64,000 nucleotides of DNA from Siphonodentalium dalli. Lineage: Eukaryota > Mollusca > Scaphopoda > Gadilida > Siphonodentaliidae. The notes beneath the pieces were generated by a model that searched no databases, was not told the origin of the DNA, and worked only from the letters and a program-made list of their open reading frames with translations. The stretch is taken from contig CP136062.1 in NCBI GenBank assembly GCA_032622095.1, positions 19,566,666 through 19,630,665 on the forward strand. The letters run 5' to 3'. This document shows, piece by piece, positions 20,699 through 32,389 of the stretch. Position 1 is the first letter of the stretch. Each line of letters starts with the position of its first letter. The position numbers were made by a program, and so were the translations under genes.

Positions 20699-21400
20699 TA
20701 GTACCCTCGCCTCAAGTGTACCATTATATTTTACAACCAACATAAAAGTGCTTAGAATAGATAATATATTGGCACTTGTCAATCATTCCAACATTAATAC
20801 AATAGTGACATTCTTCAAATACAAATTTTCTCACAGATAAGAAGCAATCTCATGTTGGACCATCTCTGGAAGGCGCTACACACTATATCTCCCATAACTT
20901 CTCACCATGTAAATAAGTTTGTACCGTCATCTTGATCACATGTGTGTTACAATATTGTATTAGGAGAGGGGCTTCATAAGTTGCAAAAACTTGTGCCCCA
21001 ATCCCTTTTGTATATTTTGCAAATAAAATATGTTTCAAGTCAAGACTATTCATCCCCTCGTACCACTATTTTGGCATATCACCTCCAAGCCGTGTAATAT
21101 TTATATAATATACGAATGTGTAATTTCCATTGAGTAAGAGACATTTTCAGAAAACTTGGTCTGCAGATGCAACAAAAACTGCCAAAATTGAGAACTTATA
21201 TATTATTTAAACACACATTCGAACCAGAAAGATATTTAACTCTTAACATCAGTAAAGCCGAAAGATCAAATTATGGCATAAGTTGGATGTGTTGTTCACT
21301 CCCTGAATATTGAGACTGGGGGTACAAGGAAGATTCCGACAAGAGATAGTGTTCTGTGTGTGACTGTAGTCAGGTTGGAGACGAGACATAGTTCGTTTAC
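20699..21400. other. unassigned intronic sequence
   Basis: AT-rich, with no repeat or gene supported. It leads up to the donor side of the oxidase exon at 21401. Confidence 0.5.
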
Positions 21401-21482
21401 CTGCTATCTATTTGATTGGCCCCAGTCGGCGCATAGTCCCAATCCAGTTCAACGACTCCGATAAAGAACTTCAGATGTTTCC
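21401..21482 (-). CDS. multicopper oxidase (ceruloplasmin/hephaestin type), N-terminal exon with WDYAPTG
   Basis: This 82-base exon encodes KHLKFFIGVVELDWDYAPTG followed by ANQIDS. The segment (aromatic)-IG-x-x-E-x-x-WDYAP-(S/T)-G is characteristic of the first beta strand of cupredoxin domain 1 in ceruloplasmin/hephaestin-type oxidases. The minus-strand acceptor is CTCGTTTTAG before 21482 and the donor is AGCAG|GTAAAC. The exon opens with two bases of a codon, so the preceding intron is phase 1, as is common after a signal-peptide exon. It closes with AG, which joins the G at 7129 to give arginine in frame. The peptide then runs DSR-DPSRY..., with family-typical spacing to RIGSVYKK. The start codon and signal peptide are not seen and should lie at higher coordinates. 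Confidence 0.88.
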
Positions 21483-22009
21483 CTAAAACGAGAGCATTAA
21501 TAACAATATAATGACTGCATGCAGTTAAGGATTTTCTACATCTTCCCAGAACGTTTTGCATATATCCTGGTCCCCGCATCATCAGACTACAACAACAACA
21601 TCATTTCTACAAAAGATGCTTTAGTTATCAGAATCTATTAATTACCAAAACATAATGCAAACCACTGTCAACTCTAGTACAAAATGTTTAAAACGTGTCA
21701 TATATCAACATTTTGTTCAACGCAAGTTGGTATCGAGAGTATGTCAGTCGGCTCGTCGAATATTTGGTAAGCCGCCAAATTTTCGAGATGGTGAAAAATA
21801 ACAGATTTCAAAAATAGATATCTGATATCTCTGAGCTTTGATGGGTGGGTTCCTCGACTCGAATCAGCTATTTGTATCTCCCGAAGCCAAAGAAATAGTA
21901 ATTTATGAGTTGTCTATCTTTACGATACGACGTTAACTAGGTTAAACCATTAAAGATAGTGTATATATTCCCTGATCTTTTTGTACACAGTCCGGAGTGT
22001 AACATACTA
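21483..22009. other. upstream intron start with a MITE fragment
   Basis: Bases 21745-21905 match the right arm of the foldback MITE at 3663-4154, sharing GAAAAATAA, AGATTTC, GCTTTGATGGGTG, TTCCTCGACTCGAATCA and GAAATAGTAATT. The left arm is missing, so this is a truncated copy. No gene is seen in the remainder. Confidence 0.6.
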
Positions 22010-25000
22010 ACTATGACATGTTAGAATGAGGGACATTGAACCGTCAGCGTATGGCATGTTAGAATGACTCATGCATTATAATGAGGATATTGAACCGTCA
22101 GCGGATAGCATGCTAGAATGACACACTCATTTTAATTGGGACATTGAACCGTCAGCGGATGGCATGTTAGAATGACTCGCGCATTATAATGGGACATTGA
22201 ACCGTCAGCGGATGGCATGTTAGAATGACTCATGCATTATAATGGGACATTGAACCGTCAGCGGATAGCATGTTAGAATGACTCACTCATTTTAATTGGG
22301 ACATTGAAACGTCAGCGGATAGCATGCTAGAATGACTCATGCATTATAATGGGACATTGAACCGTCAGCGGATAGCATGTTAGAATGACTCATGCATTAT
22401 AATGGGGACATTGGACCGTCAGCGGATAGCATGTTAGAATGACTCGTACATTATAATGGGGACATTGAACCGTCAGCGGATAGCGTGTTAGAATGACTCG
22501 TGCAATATAATGGGGACATTGGACCGTCAGCGGATGGCATGTTAGAATGACTCATGCATTATAATGGGGACATTAAACCGTCAGCGGATAGCATGTTAGA
22601 ATGACTCATGCATTATAATGGGGACATTGGACCGTCAGCGGATAGCATGGTAGAATGACTCGTACATTATAATGGGGACATTGAACCGTCAGCGGATGGC
22701 GTGTTAGAATGACTCATGCAATATAATGGGGACATTGGACCGTCAGCGGATGGCATGTTAGAATGACTCATGCATTATAATGGGGACATTAAACCGTCAG
22801 CGGATAGCATGTTAGAATGACTCATGCAATATAATGGGGACATTGGACTGTCAGCGGATAGCATGTTAGAATGACTCATGCATTATAATGGGGACATTGA
22901 ACCGTCAGCGGATGGTATGTTAGAATGACTCATGCATTATAATGGGGACATTGGACCGTCAGCGGATAGCATGTTAGAATGACTCACGCATTATAATGGG
23001 GACATTGAACCGTCAGCGGATGAAATGTTAGAATGCCTCATGCATTATATTGGGGACATTGGTCCGTCAGCGGATGGCATGTTAGAATGACTCATGCATT
23101 ATAATGGGGACATTGAACCGTCAGCGGGTGGCATGTTAGAATGACTCATGCATTATAATGGGGACATTGAACCGTCTGCGGATGGCATGTTAGAATGACT
23201 CATGCATTATAATGGGGACATTGAACCGTCAGCGGATGATATGTTAGAATGACTCATGCATTATAATGGGGACATTGAACCGTCAGCGGATGGTATGTTA
23301 GAATGACTCATGCATTATAATGGGGACATTGAACCGTCAGCGGATGGTATGTTAGAATGAGGGACATTGAGCCGTCAGCGGATGGCATGCTAGAATGACT
23401 CATGCATTATAATGGGGACATTGGACCGTCAGCGGATGGCGTGTTAGAATGACTCATGCATTATAATGGGGACATTGGACCGTCAGCGGATGAAATGTTA
23501 GAATGACTCATGCATTATAATGGGGACATTTAACCGTCAGCGGATGGCGTGTTAGAATGACTCATGCATTATAATGGGGACATTGGACCGTCAGCGGATA
23601 GCATGTTAGAATGACTCACTCTTTATAATGGGGACATTGAACCGTCAGCGGATGGCGTGTTAGAATGACTCATGCATTATAATGGGGACATTGGACCGTC
23701 AGCGGATGAAATGTTAGAATGACTCATGCATTATAATGAGGAACATTGAGCCGTCAGCGGATGGCATGTTAGAATGACTCATGCATTATAATGGGGACAT
23801 TGGACCGTCAGCGGATGGCATGTTAGAATGACTCACTCATTATAATGGGGACATTGAACCGTCAGCGGATGGTATGTTAGAATGACTCATGCATTATAAT
23901 GGGGACATTGGTCCGTCAGCGGATGGCATGTTAGAATGACTCCTGCATTATAATGGGGACAATGAACCGTCAGCGGATGGCATGTTAGAATGACTCATGC
24001 ATTATAATGGGGACATTGAACCGTCTGCGGATGGCATGTTAGAATGACTCATGCATTATAATGGGGACATTGAACCGTCAGCGGATGGTATGTTAGAATG
24101 ACTCATGCATTATAATGGGGACATTGAACCGTCAGCGGATGGTATGTTAGAATGACTCATGCATTATAATGGGGACATTGAACCGTCAGCTGATGGTATG
24201 TTAGAATGAGGGACATTGAGCCGTCAGCGGATGGCATGCTAGAATGACTCATGCATTATAATGGGGACATTGGACCGTCAGCGGATGGCGTGTTAGAATG
24301 ACTCATGCATTATAATGGGGACATTGGACCGTCAGCGGATGAAATGTTAGAATGACTCATGCATTATAATGGGGACATTGAACCGTCTGCGGATGGCGTG
24401 TTAGAATGACTCATGCATTATAATGGGGACATTGGACCGTCAGCGGATGGCATGTTAGAATGACTCACTCATTATAATGGGGACATTGAACCGTCAGCGG
24501 ATGGCGTGTTAGAATGACTCATGCATTATAATGGGCACATTGGACCGTCAGCGGATGAAATGTTAGAATGACTCATGCATTATAATGAGGGACACTGAGC
24601 CGTCAGCGGATGGCATGTTAGAATGACTCATGCATTATAATGGGGACATTGGACCGTCAGCGGATGGCATGTTAGAATGACTCACTCATTATAATGGGGA
24701 CATTGAACCGTCAGCGGATGGTATGTTAGAATGACTCAAGCATTATAATGGGGACATTAAACCGTCAGCGGATGGCATATTAGAATGACTCGCGCATTAT
24801 AATGGGGACATTGAACCGTCAGCGGATGTTATGTTAGAATGACTCATGCATTATAATGGGGACATTAAACCGTCAGCGGATGGCATGTTAGAATGACTCG
24901 CGAATTATAATGGGGACATTGAACCGTCAGCGGATGGCATGTTAGAATGACTCATGCATTATAATGAGGACATTGGACAGTCAGCGGATGGCATGTTAGA

Positions 25001-26195
25001 ATGACTCATGCATTATAATGGGGACATTGAACCGTCAGCGGATGGTATGTTAGAATGACTCATGCATTATAATGGGGACATTGAACCGTCAGCGGATGGT
25101 ATGTTAGAATGAGGGACATTGAGCCGTCAGCGGATGGCATGCTAGAATGACTCATGCATTATAATGGGGACATTGAACAGTCAGCGGACGGCATGTTAGA
25201 ATGACTCATGCTTTATAATGGGGTCATTGGACCTTCAGCAGACGCCATCTTATAATGACTCATGCATTATAATGTGGGCATTGAACCGTCAGCGGATGGC
25301 ATGTTAGAATGACTCACGCATTATAATGGGAGATTGAACCGTCAGCGGATGGCATGTTGGAATCACACATGCATTATAATGGGGACATTGAACCGTCAGC
25401 GGATGGCATGTTAGAATGACTCACTCATTATAATGGGGACATTGGACCGTCAGCAGATAGCATGCTAGAATGACTCATGCATTATAATGGGGACATTGGC
25501 CCTTCAGCAGACGCCATCGTATAATGACTCATGCATTATAATGTGGGCATTGAACCGTCAGCGGATGGCATGTTAGAATGACTCACGCATTATAATGGGA
25601 GATTGAACCGTCAGCGGATGGCATGTTGGAATCACACATGCATTATAATGGGGACATTGAACCGTCAGCGGATGGCATGTTAGAATGACTCACTCATTAT
25701 AATGGGGACATTGGACCGTCAGCGGATAGCATGCTAGAATGACTCATGCATTATAATGGGGACATTGGACCTTCAGCAGACGCCATCGTATAATGACTCA
25801 TGCATTATAATGTGGGCATTGAACCGTCAGCGGATGGCATGTTAGAATGACTCACTCATTATAATGGGGACATTGAGCCGTCAGCGGATGGCATGTTAAA
25901 ATGACTCAAGCATTATAATGGGGACATTGAACCGTCAGCGGATGGCATGTTAGAATCACTCGTGCATTATAATGGGGACACTGAACCGTCAGCGGATGAC
26001 TTGTTAGAATCACTCATGCATTATAATGAGGAAATTGAACCGTCAGCGGACGGTATGTTAGAATGAATAATGCATTATAATGGGGACATCGAACCGTCAG
26101 CGGACGGCATGTTAGAATGAATAATGCATTATAATGGGGACATTGAGCCGTCAGCGGATGGCATGTTAGAATAAAGGACATACTTATAATCCATT
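22010..26195. repeat. 54-bp satellite array, about 77 units
   Basis: Each unit reads GGGACATTGAACCGTCAGCG, then GATGGCATGTTAGAATGACT and CATGCATTATAATG. Spacing of 54 is exact over most of the array. A shortened unit joining TTAGAATGA to GGGACATTGAGCC recurs at 23351, 24200 and 25103, marking a higher-order repeat of 849 to 903 bases that differ by exactly one unit. The left units are more varied and slightly shorter, the middle very uniform, the right end mutated. No gene is present. Confidence 0.97.
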
Positions 26196-26480
26196 TATAA
26201 GAATGACGTTTTGAGCTGCCGTTGGATATACACATTCTGAAAATACTTTTGAACCGTCAGTATAGGAATAAGAATGACGTTTTGAGATGCCGTTCGATAT
26301 TCACATTCTGAAAACACTTTTGAACCGTCATCGGATGGCGTGTTAGACTAAAGGACCTATTTATAATCCATGTATAAGACTGACGTTTTGAGATGCCGTT
26401 GGATATACACATTCTGAAATTACTTTGAGCAAGAGTATTCCCACCAAATGTCCACAACAGAGGGTTTGCCGTCACTTTAA
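26196..26480. repeat. edge of the 54-bp array: about 100-bp irregular units
   Basis: Satellite remnants (AACCGTCA, GCGTGTTAGACTAAAGGACC) alternate with a new phrase, GAATGACGTTTTGAG, TGCCGTT, ATACACATTCTGAAAA, present three times (about 26205, 26270 and 26370). This looks like a transition zone where the satellite captured flanking DNA. Confidence 0.7.
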
Positions 26481-26514
26481 TCTGGGCAACGCCGAGTAAC
26501 GCTGCTAATAATAA

Positions 26515-27176
26515 TATATAGACCGAGTATAATCATATATATACCAGGTATAATCATAAATAAACTAGTGTGGTATTCCTAAACCGGTATTATATATATA
26601 AACCCGGTATAATCATATATTAAAACAAGGGATAATCACATATTAAGCCAGTAAAATCATATATAAACCTAGTATAATCATATATAAACCCAGTATAATC
26701 ATACATAAACCAAGTATAATCATATATAAACCCAGCGTGATATATATAAACCAAGTATAATCATATATAAACCAAGTATAATCATATATAAACCAAGTAT
26801 AATCATATATAAACCCAGCGTGATCATATATAAACCCAGCGTGATCATATATAAACCAAGTATAATCATATATAAACCAAGTATAATCATATATAAACCA
26901 AGTATAATCATATATAAACCCAGCGTGATCATATATAAACCAAGTATAATCATATATAAACCAAGTATAATCATATATAAACCAAGTATAATCATATATA
27001 AACCAAGTATAATCATATATAAACCAAGTATAATCATATATAAACCCAGCGTGATCATATATAAACCAAGTATAATCATATATAAACCAAGTATAATCAT
27101 ATATAAGCCAAGTATAATCATATATAAACCCAGCGTGATCATATATAAACCAAGTATAATCATATATAAACCCGGC
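26515..27176. repeat. 21-bp AT-rich minisatellite, about 30 units
   Basis: The unit AACCAAGTATAATCATATAT plus A alternates with the variant AACCCAGCGTGATCATATAT plus A, in which three to four changes always occur together. The period is a multiple of three, so long open frames appear on both strands (for example 26643-27209). These encode only the repeated peptide and are not genes. The left units are degenerate. Confidence 0.95.
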
Positions 27177-27199
27177 TGGTGAATCCCTGCCATAGTTGA

Positions 27200-27690
27200 C
27201 TGGCATCACGTTAGCGATAACATATCAGTATTACTCACCCCGACACATCATCACATTAGCGATAACATATCAGTATTACTCACCTGGACACAGCCATCAC
27301 ATTAGCTATAACATATCAGTATTACTCACCTGCACACAGCCATCACATTATCGATAACATATCAGTATTACTCACCCCAAAAAAAACAGCATTATAGTTG
27401 ACTGGCATCACGTTATCGATAACATATCAGTATTACTCACCCCGACACATCATCACATTAGCGATAACATATCAGTATTACTCACCTGCACACAGCCATC
27501 ACATTAGCTATAACATATCAGTATTACTCACCTGCACACAGCCATCACATTAGCGATAACATATCAGTATTACTCACCCCCAAAAAAACAGCATCACATT
27601 AGCGATAACATATCAGTATTACTCACCTGGACACAGCCATCACATTAGCGATAACATATCAGTATTACTCACCTGCGCACAGCCAATCGG
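27200..27690. repeat. about 46-bp tandem repeat, ten units
   Basis: Units contain ATCACATTAGCGATAACATA, then TCAGTATTACTCACC, ending TGCACACAGCC, CCGACACATC or a CCCCAAAAAAACAGC variant. The order of end-variants repeats, suggesting a higher-order duplication of about four units. Confidence 0.9.
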
Positions 27691-27906
27691 TTGTTAGACA
27701 CTACAATGAAAAACTACCCGATTAGTACAATGTTATATCCCATCAGGGGATATATGTTGGAACAGTTATGACGTGTCGTGACTGACTGTATTATATATGC
27801 AAAAATAAGCACACTGAATTATCTAGATCATGAAACCAACAAGGGCATGCGCTCAGTCTACCATCTGAAATCACGACTGTCTGCATTAAAATAACTCAAA
27901 CATTTA

Positions 27907-28306
27907 TTAACCCTTTACCCAACAGAAGGGCCCTGTGCCAATGCATTCTCTTATATATGCGAGTCGACCATAGGTCGCCTCGCATATATAAGAGAATGCA
28001 TTGGCTTAACACATTAAAAATTATAAAATTGTTAAAGAATGTAAGAAAAAATGGTAAAAAGTGTTAAAAAAAGATTTTGTTTAGGCCAATGCATTCTCTT
28101 ATATATGCGAGGCGACCTATGGTCGACTCGCATATATAAGAGAATGCATTGGCACAGGGCATAACTGTAACTATCACAATGTGGTCAAGGAGCCGGTTCC
28201 AATGATATCCATATTTGTATGGTTCTATTGAGACAGACCGAAGATATTTTAGGCTGTTGAAGCTTTATTTGGCCGCTTTTGGCCGTTTTGTTGGGTAAAG
28301 GGTTAA
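27907..28306. mobile_element. piggyBac-like MITE, copy 2
   Basis: Bounded by TTAA on each side, with inverted ends CCCTTTACCCAACAG and TGTTGGGTAAAGGG. It is in reverse orientation to the copy at 5638-6060 and shares its whole sequence, including AGACAGACCGAAGATATTTT. Both internal hairpins are full length here (27937-28005 and 28085-28153), whereas copy 1 has one of them collapsed to a 36-bp palindrome. Confidence 0.9.
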
Positions 28307-28357
28307 TGCATTTCTGTTTTTGTGGCAGACATTTGCAGAACAATTGTGTTGATGAAA

Positions 28358-28420
28358 CATCACCACAACACTATATACATCACCACAACACTATATACAT
28401 CACCACAACACTATATACTG
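28358..28420. repeat. 20-bp tandem repeat, three units
   Basis: CATCACCACAACACTATATA is repeated three times without change. Confidence 0.9.
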
Positions 28421-28670
28421 TCTGAAAAAGATGAATCAGTATTGATTTTTTCTATCTGCCAGATTATTGAAAACGTGGTTGAATAATATTGGTGTTGTCA
28501 TATGTTGTTTTGGACCTTCGCACGATAAGACAATAGTTCTGCAAATGGCTGCCAAAATCAGTTAAATATGCAATGAAAATGTATGATTTAGTTTCTCGCA
28601 GACAGTCATGATTTCAGAAGGTAGACTGAGCGCATACCCTAGTTGGGTTCATGGTCTCGATTATGGAGCG

Positions 28671-28867
28671 TGACAATATTACCTGTCAAACGCTCTATCG
28701 ACCTACCTAGTTTTTTAAAACCCACTTTTTACATAATTAGAACATAACTCTCATATTGTCAGAGTGAACATGGTGGTTGTTGTCATAGTACCATTGGTTA
28801 TATATGTGATAATGAGTGTCCCCTTCAAATTGATCGCTTAAAATATGAAATTTGTTTTTAAATTCAC

Positions 28868-28901
<34 letters not shown>

Positions 28902-29309
28902 TTTATTCCTCCATTTCTGAAGAGTCACTATATAATCAAACAAATACACATAACATAAACAAGGATTTACACAAACATTTCATGCACAAATTTTCCCAAT
29001 GATACCAAACGTGTGATCATATCATGCGCAAACATAATTATCTGAATGTTGAAAGGGGACCATTTAAATAAATCGATGAATAATTTCATGACGCGACAAA
29101 ATGCTAGCCGTCGCGATGTCATGAATTTATCGAATTCGGCGATAAATGTATGCTAGTAGCCTAGTAGCATAGGGTGTATTCGAATCCGTGTTCTTCTTTG
29201 TTCGTGAATGACAGGCTACCATGGCCCTACCTGCATTAATCACATTGTTATAATCGTTCCCCGATTATCGGTAAAGCACACCAATTTCAAAGGCTGACAA
29301 ACTTTTAAC
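28671..29309. other. unassigned stretch with a TA microsatellite
   Basis: A (TA)15 tract lies at 28870-28899. The rest is AT-rich with no gene. TTCGAATCC at about 29174 resembles a pol III B box, but no tRNA or SINE structure could be built around it. Confidence 0.5.
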
Positions 29310-29820
29310 AAATAGTTCTCACAGTTTGTAAGTCTGTACTCGGGGATTATATAAATAGTTCACACAGTTTGTAAGTCTGTACTCGGGGATTATATAAATA
29401 GTTCACACAGTTTGTAAGTCTGTACTCGGGGATTATATAAATAGTTCACACAGTTTGTAAGTCTGTACTCGGGGATTATATAAATAGTTTACACAGTTTG
29501 TAAGTCTGTACTCGGGGATTATATAAATAGTTCACACAGTTTGTAAGTCTGTACTCGGGGATTATATAAATAGTTTACACAGTTTGTAAGTCTGTACTCG
29601 GGGATTATATAAATAGTTCACACAGTTTGTAAGTCTGTACTATGGGATTATATAAATAGTTCACACAGTTTGTAAGACTGTACTATGGGATTATATAAAT
29701 AGTTCACACAGTTTGTAAGTCTGTACTCGGGGATTATGTAAATAGTTTACACAGTTTGTAAGTCTGTACTCGGGGATCATACAAATAGTTCACACAGTTT
29801 GTAAGTCTGTACTCGGGGAT
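29310..29820. repeat. 43-bp tandem repeat, about 12 units
   Basis: The unit reads AAATAGTTCACACAGTTTGT, then AAGTCTGTACTCGGGGATTA and TAT. Most units are identical. Two adjacent units share CTATGGG instead of CTCGGGG. Confidence 0.95.
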
Positions 29821-29852
29821 TTGCATTTCTCCGGATCATACAAGCCTGCAAA

Positions 29853-30250
29853 TAGCGTGTCTGTCATTTGCAGAATGAGGTCACCAGAGGGTGAATTTAG
29901 TGATGCTATCCCGCACAGCCCTCTGGATACATCATTCTGCTTAGGCATCATCTTCTGGGAAGTATCTATAGCATTAAATTAACATTGTTTTTAGTTACAT
30001 TTCCATTCTATGAAGTTCTATATCCCCTAATTTGCAGAAGATAAAATTCATAATTGAGGTGCCCAATGGGTGAACATCACCAACTTCAACTGGGGAACTT
30101 CAATCTGATCCTATGTCTGCCATAGTAGTTGAGGGCCTTAGCAGAATGAGGTCCACAGAGGGTGAATTTAGTGATGCTGACCCGCTGTGCGGGATAGCAT
30201 CATTAAATTCACCCTCTGGGGACCTCATTCTGCAAATGACAGGCACACTA
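29853..30250. mobile_element. 398-bp MITE with about 65-bp inverted ends, copy 1
   Basis: The left end starts TAGCGTGTCTGTCATTTGCA and contains GAGGGTGAATTTAGTGATGC. The right end is its inverse, ending TGCAAATGACAGGCACACTA. An internal partial copy of the same end starts at about 30141. No transposase is present. Related copies lie at 34092-34627. Confidence 0.8.
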
Positions 30251-30840
30251 AACTCAGGCTTGGGATCATATGCTGCTACTTTCTTCTGATTTTCAAATAT
30301 TTTCGCCTATATATTAATTTATCATATCTGCTAGCAGATCTTTTCCAAATATCTAGTTTGATGGCTAAATGTATATATATATCCAACAAAATTGGGCATT
30401 TGGTATAATGTTGCAAGATATTCCTTATTTAGTTGGCAAATTTATCCCACTGGATGATAAAATGTGATCTTGGGAAGCCCCTTTAAATTCACGCTGCACA
30501 ATGTGAGTACATGCCATTGTGTGAACATTAGTCTTGTGTGGAGAAGTTGGCTGGAAAATGTAGAAATAAATTGTGGTTCAGATAATCGATGTTTTAGGAT
30601 GAACTCGACAACCACACTAGTCGATCGCATATAACAGTATGTAACATTCGCGTTGATTAACTATTAGTCGATATCGAACAAATTGTTGATCAGTGTTATA
30701 ATTCAAATCGCCAGATAACGCAATATATGACTCGTGTTGCATGTGCACATGATGTAGGCGGTGTGGCTTAGTATGGATAAGTACAAAAACATCCCCGGTT
30801 GCAATGCATGGCTGAATTGGTCACTGTTGCATGTTTCCTT
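30251..30840. other. no recognisable feature
   Basis: AT-rich, with no gene or repeat supported. Confidence 0.45.
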
Positions 30841-31375
30841 TTAATAGCATATCCAGGATTATGCTAAATGGGTATTTTGGTACACCAGTTCTATAACATA
30901 TTGTAGAGTGCCAGGATATCATAAATGGGTATTTTGGTAAACCAGTTCTATAACATAGTGTAGAGTGCCAGGATATCATAAATGGGTATTTTGGTACACC
31001 AGTTCTATAACATAGTGTAGAGTGCCAGGATATGATAAATGGGTATTTTGGTACACCAGTTCTATAAAATAGTGTAGAGTGCCAGGATATCATAAATGGG
31101 TATTTTGGTACACCAGTTCTATAAAATAGTGTAGAGTGCCAGGATATGATAAATGTGTATTTTGGTACACCAGTTCTATAAAATAGTGTAGAGTGCCAGG
31201 ATATGATAAATGGGTATTTTGGTACACCAGTTCTATAAAATAGTGTAGAGTGCCAGGATATCATAAATGGGTATTTTGGTACACCAGTTCTATAACATAT
31301 TGTAGAGTGCCAGGATATGATAAATGGGTATTTTGGTACACCAGTTGTATAAATTATTGTATAGTGCCAGTAGTT
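30841..31375. repeat. 57-bp tandem repeat, about 9 units
   Basis: Units read AGAGTGCCAGGATATCATAA, then ATGGGTATTTTGGTACACCA and GTTCTATAACATAGTGT. The period is divisible by three, so a 237-codon minus-strand frame (30821-31534) reads through with repeated GVPKYPF and SWHSTL. It has no recognisable domain, and I treat it as a by-product of the array. Confidence 0.95.
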
Positions 31376-31640
31376 GGAGATCTCACGACAATGGATATTT
31401 CCACAGCTGTCAATCAAATTACTATCACTGCAATGGAAATTCTGATGCCATCTTTCTTCATCTTTATTTTGATGTCCGTGCTGACTATGAGTGTTAAATT
31501 GCCTACAATCAAACAACACGTGTTTGTTTCCCAACCATAAAGTATTGGAATTTATATTTGCACCATGGTGTTGGACATTTATCCATGGTTATAACGATAT
31601 CCTTCACTCTGCAATGTTTGTTCTTCGATGTTTTCACGAA

Positions 31641-31675
<35 letters not shown>
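31641..31675. repeat. TA microsatellite
   Basis: A pure (TA)n run that forms the left flank of the Helitron insertion. Helitrons insert between A and T. Confidence 0.95.
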
Positions 31676-31676
<1 letters not shown>

Positions 31677-32389
31677 TAGAAGGTGACCCGACTTCGTCCG
31701 GGCTATTCAAAAACCAAATTTCAAGTCGATAGCTCAACCCGTTTCCGAGATATGGTCTGCGCATGCGCGAAGCTGGCGTCGCACGGGCTCGGCGACCCGA
31801 TAAAATTCGTATCCGGGGCAAGATACATTCACATACCAAATTTCAAGTCGATAGCTCCACCCGTTTTCGAGATATATAGCCCAATAACATTTGCGGATAC
31901 CTCGGCCGGTGATGAGTTAACGCGACATCGGCCGGTTATGAGCTAAACGCGATCACGTCACGATCCATGTTGACGGCGTAATATATTTACGCAATGTTTT
32001 TCGATGAGCGAAGCATGGTCCTGCGTTCTTCCCGATAATTAAGGTAGAAACTTTAAACGTACACAGGCGTGTGATACATCATTGGAAAGATGAAGCGCCA
32101 CAGATTCTAATAGTGCAAATTATATGACTGGCAATTTATTATTCGCGCTATATCGAATCGATTTGTGAGCACCGAACTGAAATATATTAGCGCAAAACGG
32201 CGTAAAAACAGATTTGACCTCGGCACGTGAAAAGTTGACCTCGGATCTGAAAATCAATAGCCCTATGTTACTCCTGACCCGAAAATACCCCCACATACCA
32301 AGTTTCATCGAAATCGGGTCGGCCGTTTTCGAGTTCTTCGATTACACACACACACACAAACAAACAGATCTTCCAAAATATATAATAGA
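31676..32389 (-). mobile_element. complete short non-autonomous Helitron
   Basis: Read on the minus strand, it begins A|TCTATTATATATTTTGGAAG and contains a TTTGTTTGTGTGTGTG run. It ends with a GC hairpin (CCCGGAC, GAA, GTCGGG), a short spacer and CTAG followed by T. These are the known Helitron termini (5' TC, 3' hairpin plus CTRR). No helicase or Rep frame fits in 714 bases. A second copy follows directly. Confidence 0.8.

Larger units (their letters stand above)
7130..21400 (-). other. intron of the multicopper oxidase gene (about 14.3 kb)
   Basis: Inferred from the donor CAG|GTAAAC at 21401/21400 and the acceptor TTTAG before 7129, with matching codon phase (AG + G gives arginine). It contains a piggyBac-related MITE, an insertion with 14-bp direct repeats, a 6-kb palindrome, hAT-like and other MITEs, and two tandem arrays. 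An unseen small exon inside it is possible, but the joined peptide has the expected family spacing without one. Confidence 0.75.
27825..28657. mobile_element. inverted-repeat element containing a piggyBac-like MITE
   Basis: Bases 27825-27884 (GATCATGAAACCAAC ... GCGCTCAGTCTACC ... CTGAAATCACGACTGTCTGC) are the inverse of 28598-28657, with a handful of mismatches. The piggyBac-like MITE at 27907-28306 sits between them, close to the left arm, so it inserted into an older foldback element of about 430 bp. Confidence 0.7.

Noticed and set aside
26643-27209. Long open frames of 120-188 codons in the 21-bp array
   Set aside because: They exist on both strands and in more than one frame because 21 is divisible by three. 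The peptide is only the repeat translated.
29160-29190. tRNA or SINE promoter (TTCGAATCC)
   Set aside because: The B-box-like word has no convincing A box upstream and no cloverleaf can be drawn.
30821-31534. 237-codon minus-strand frame
   Set aside because: It reads through a 57-bp tandem array (19-residue period) with no recognisable domain, start context or splice signals.
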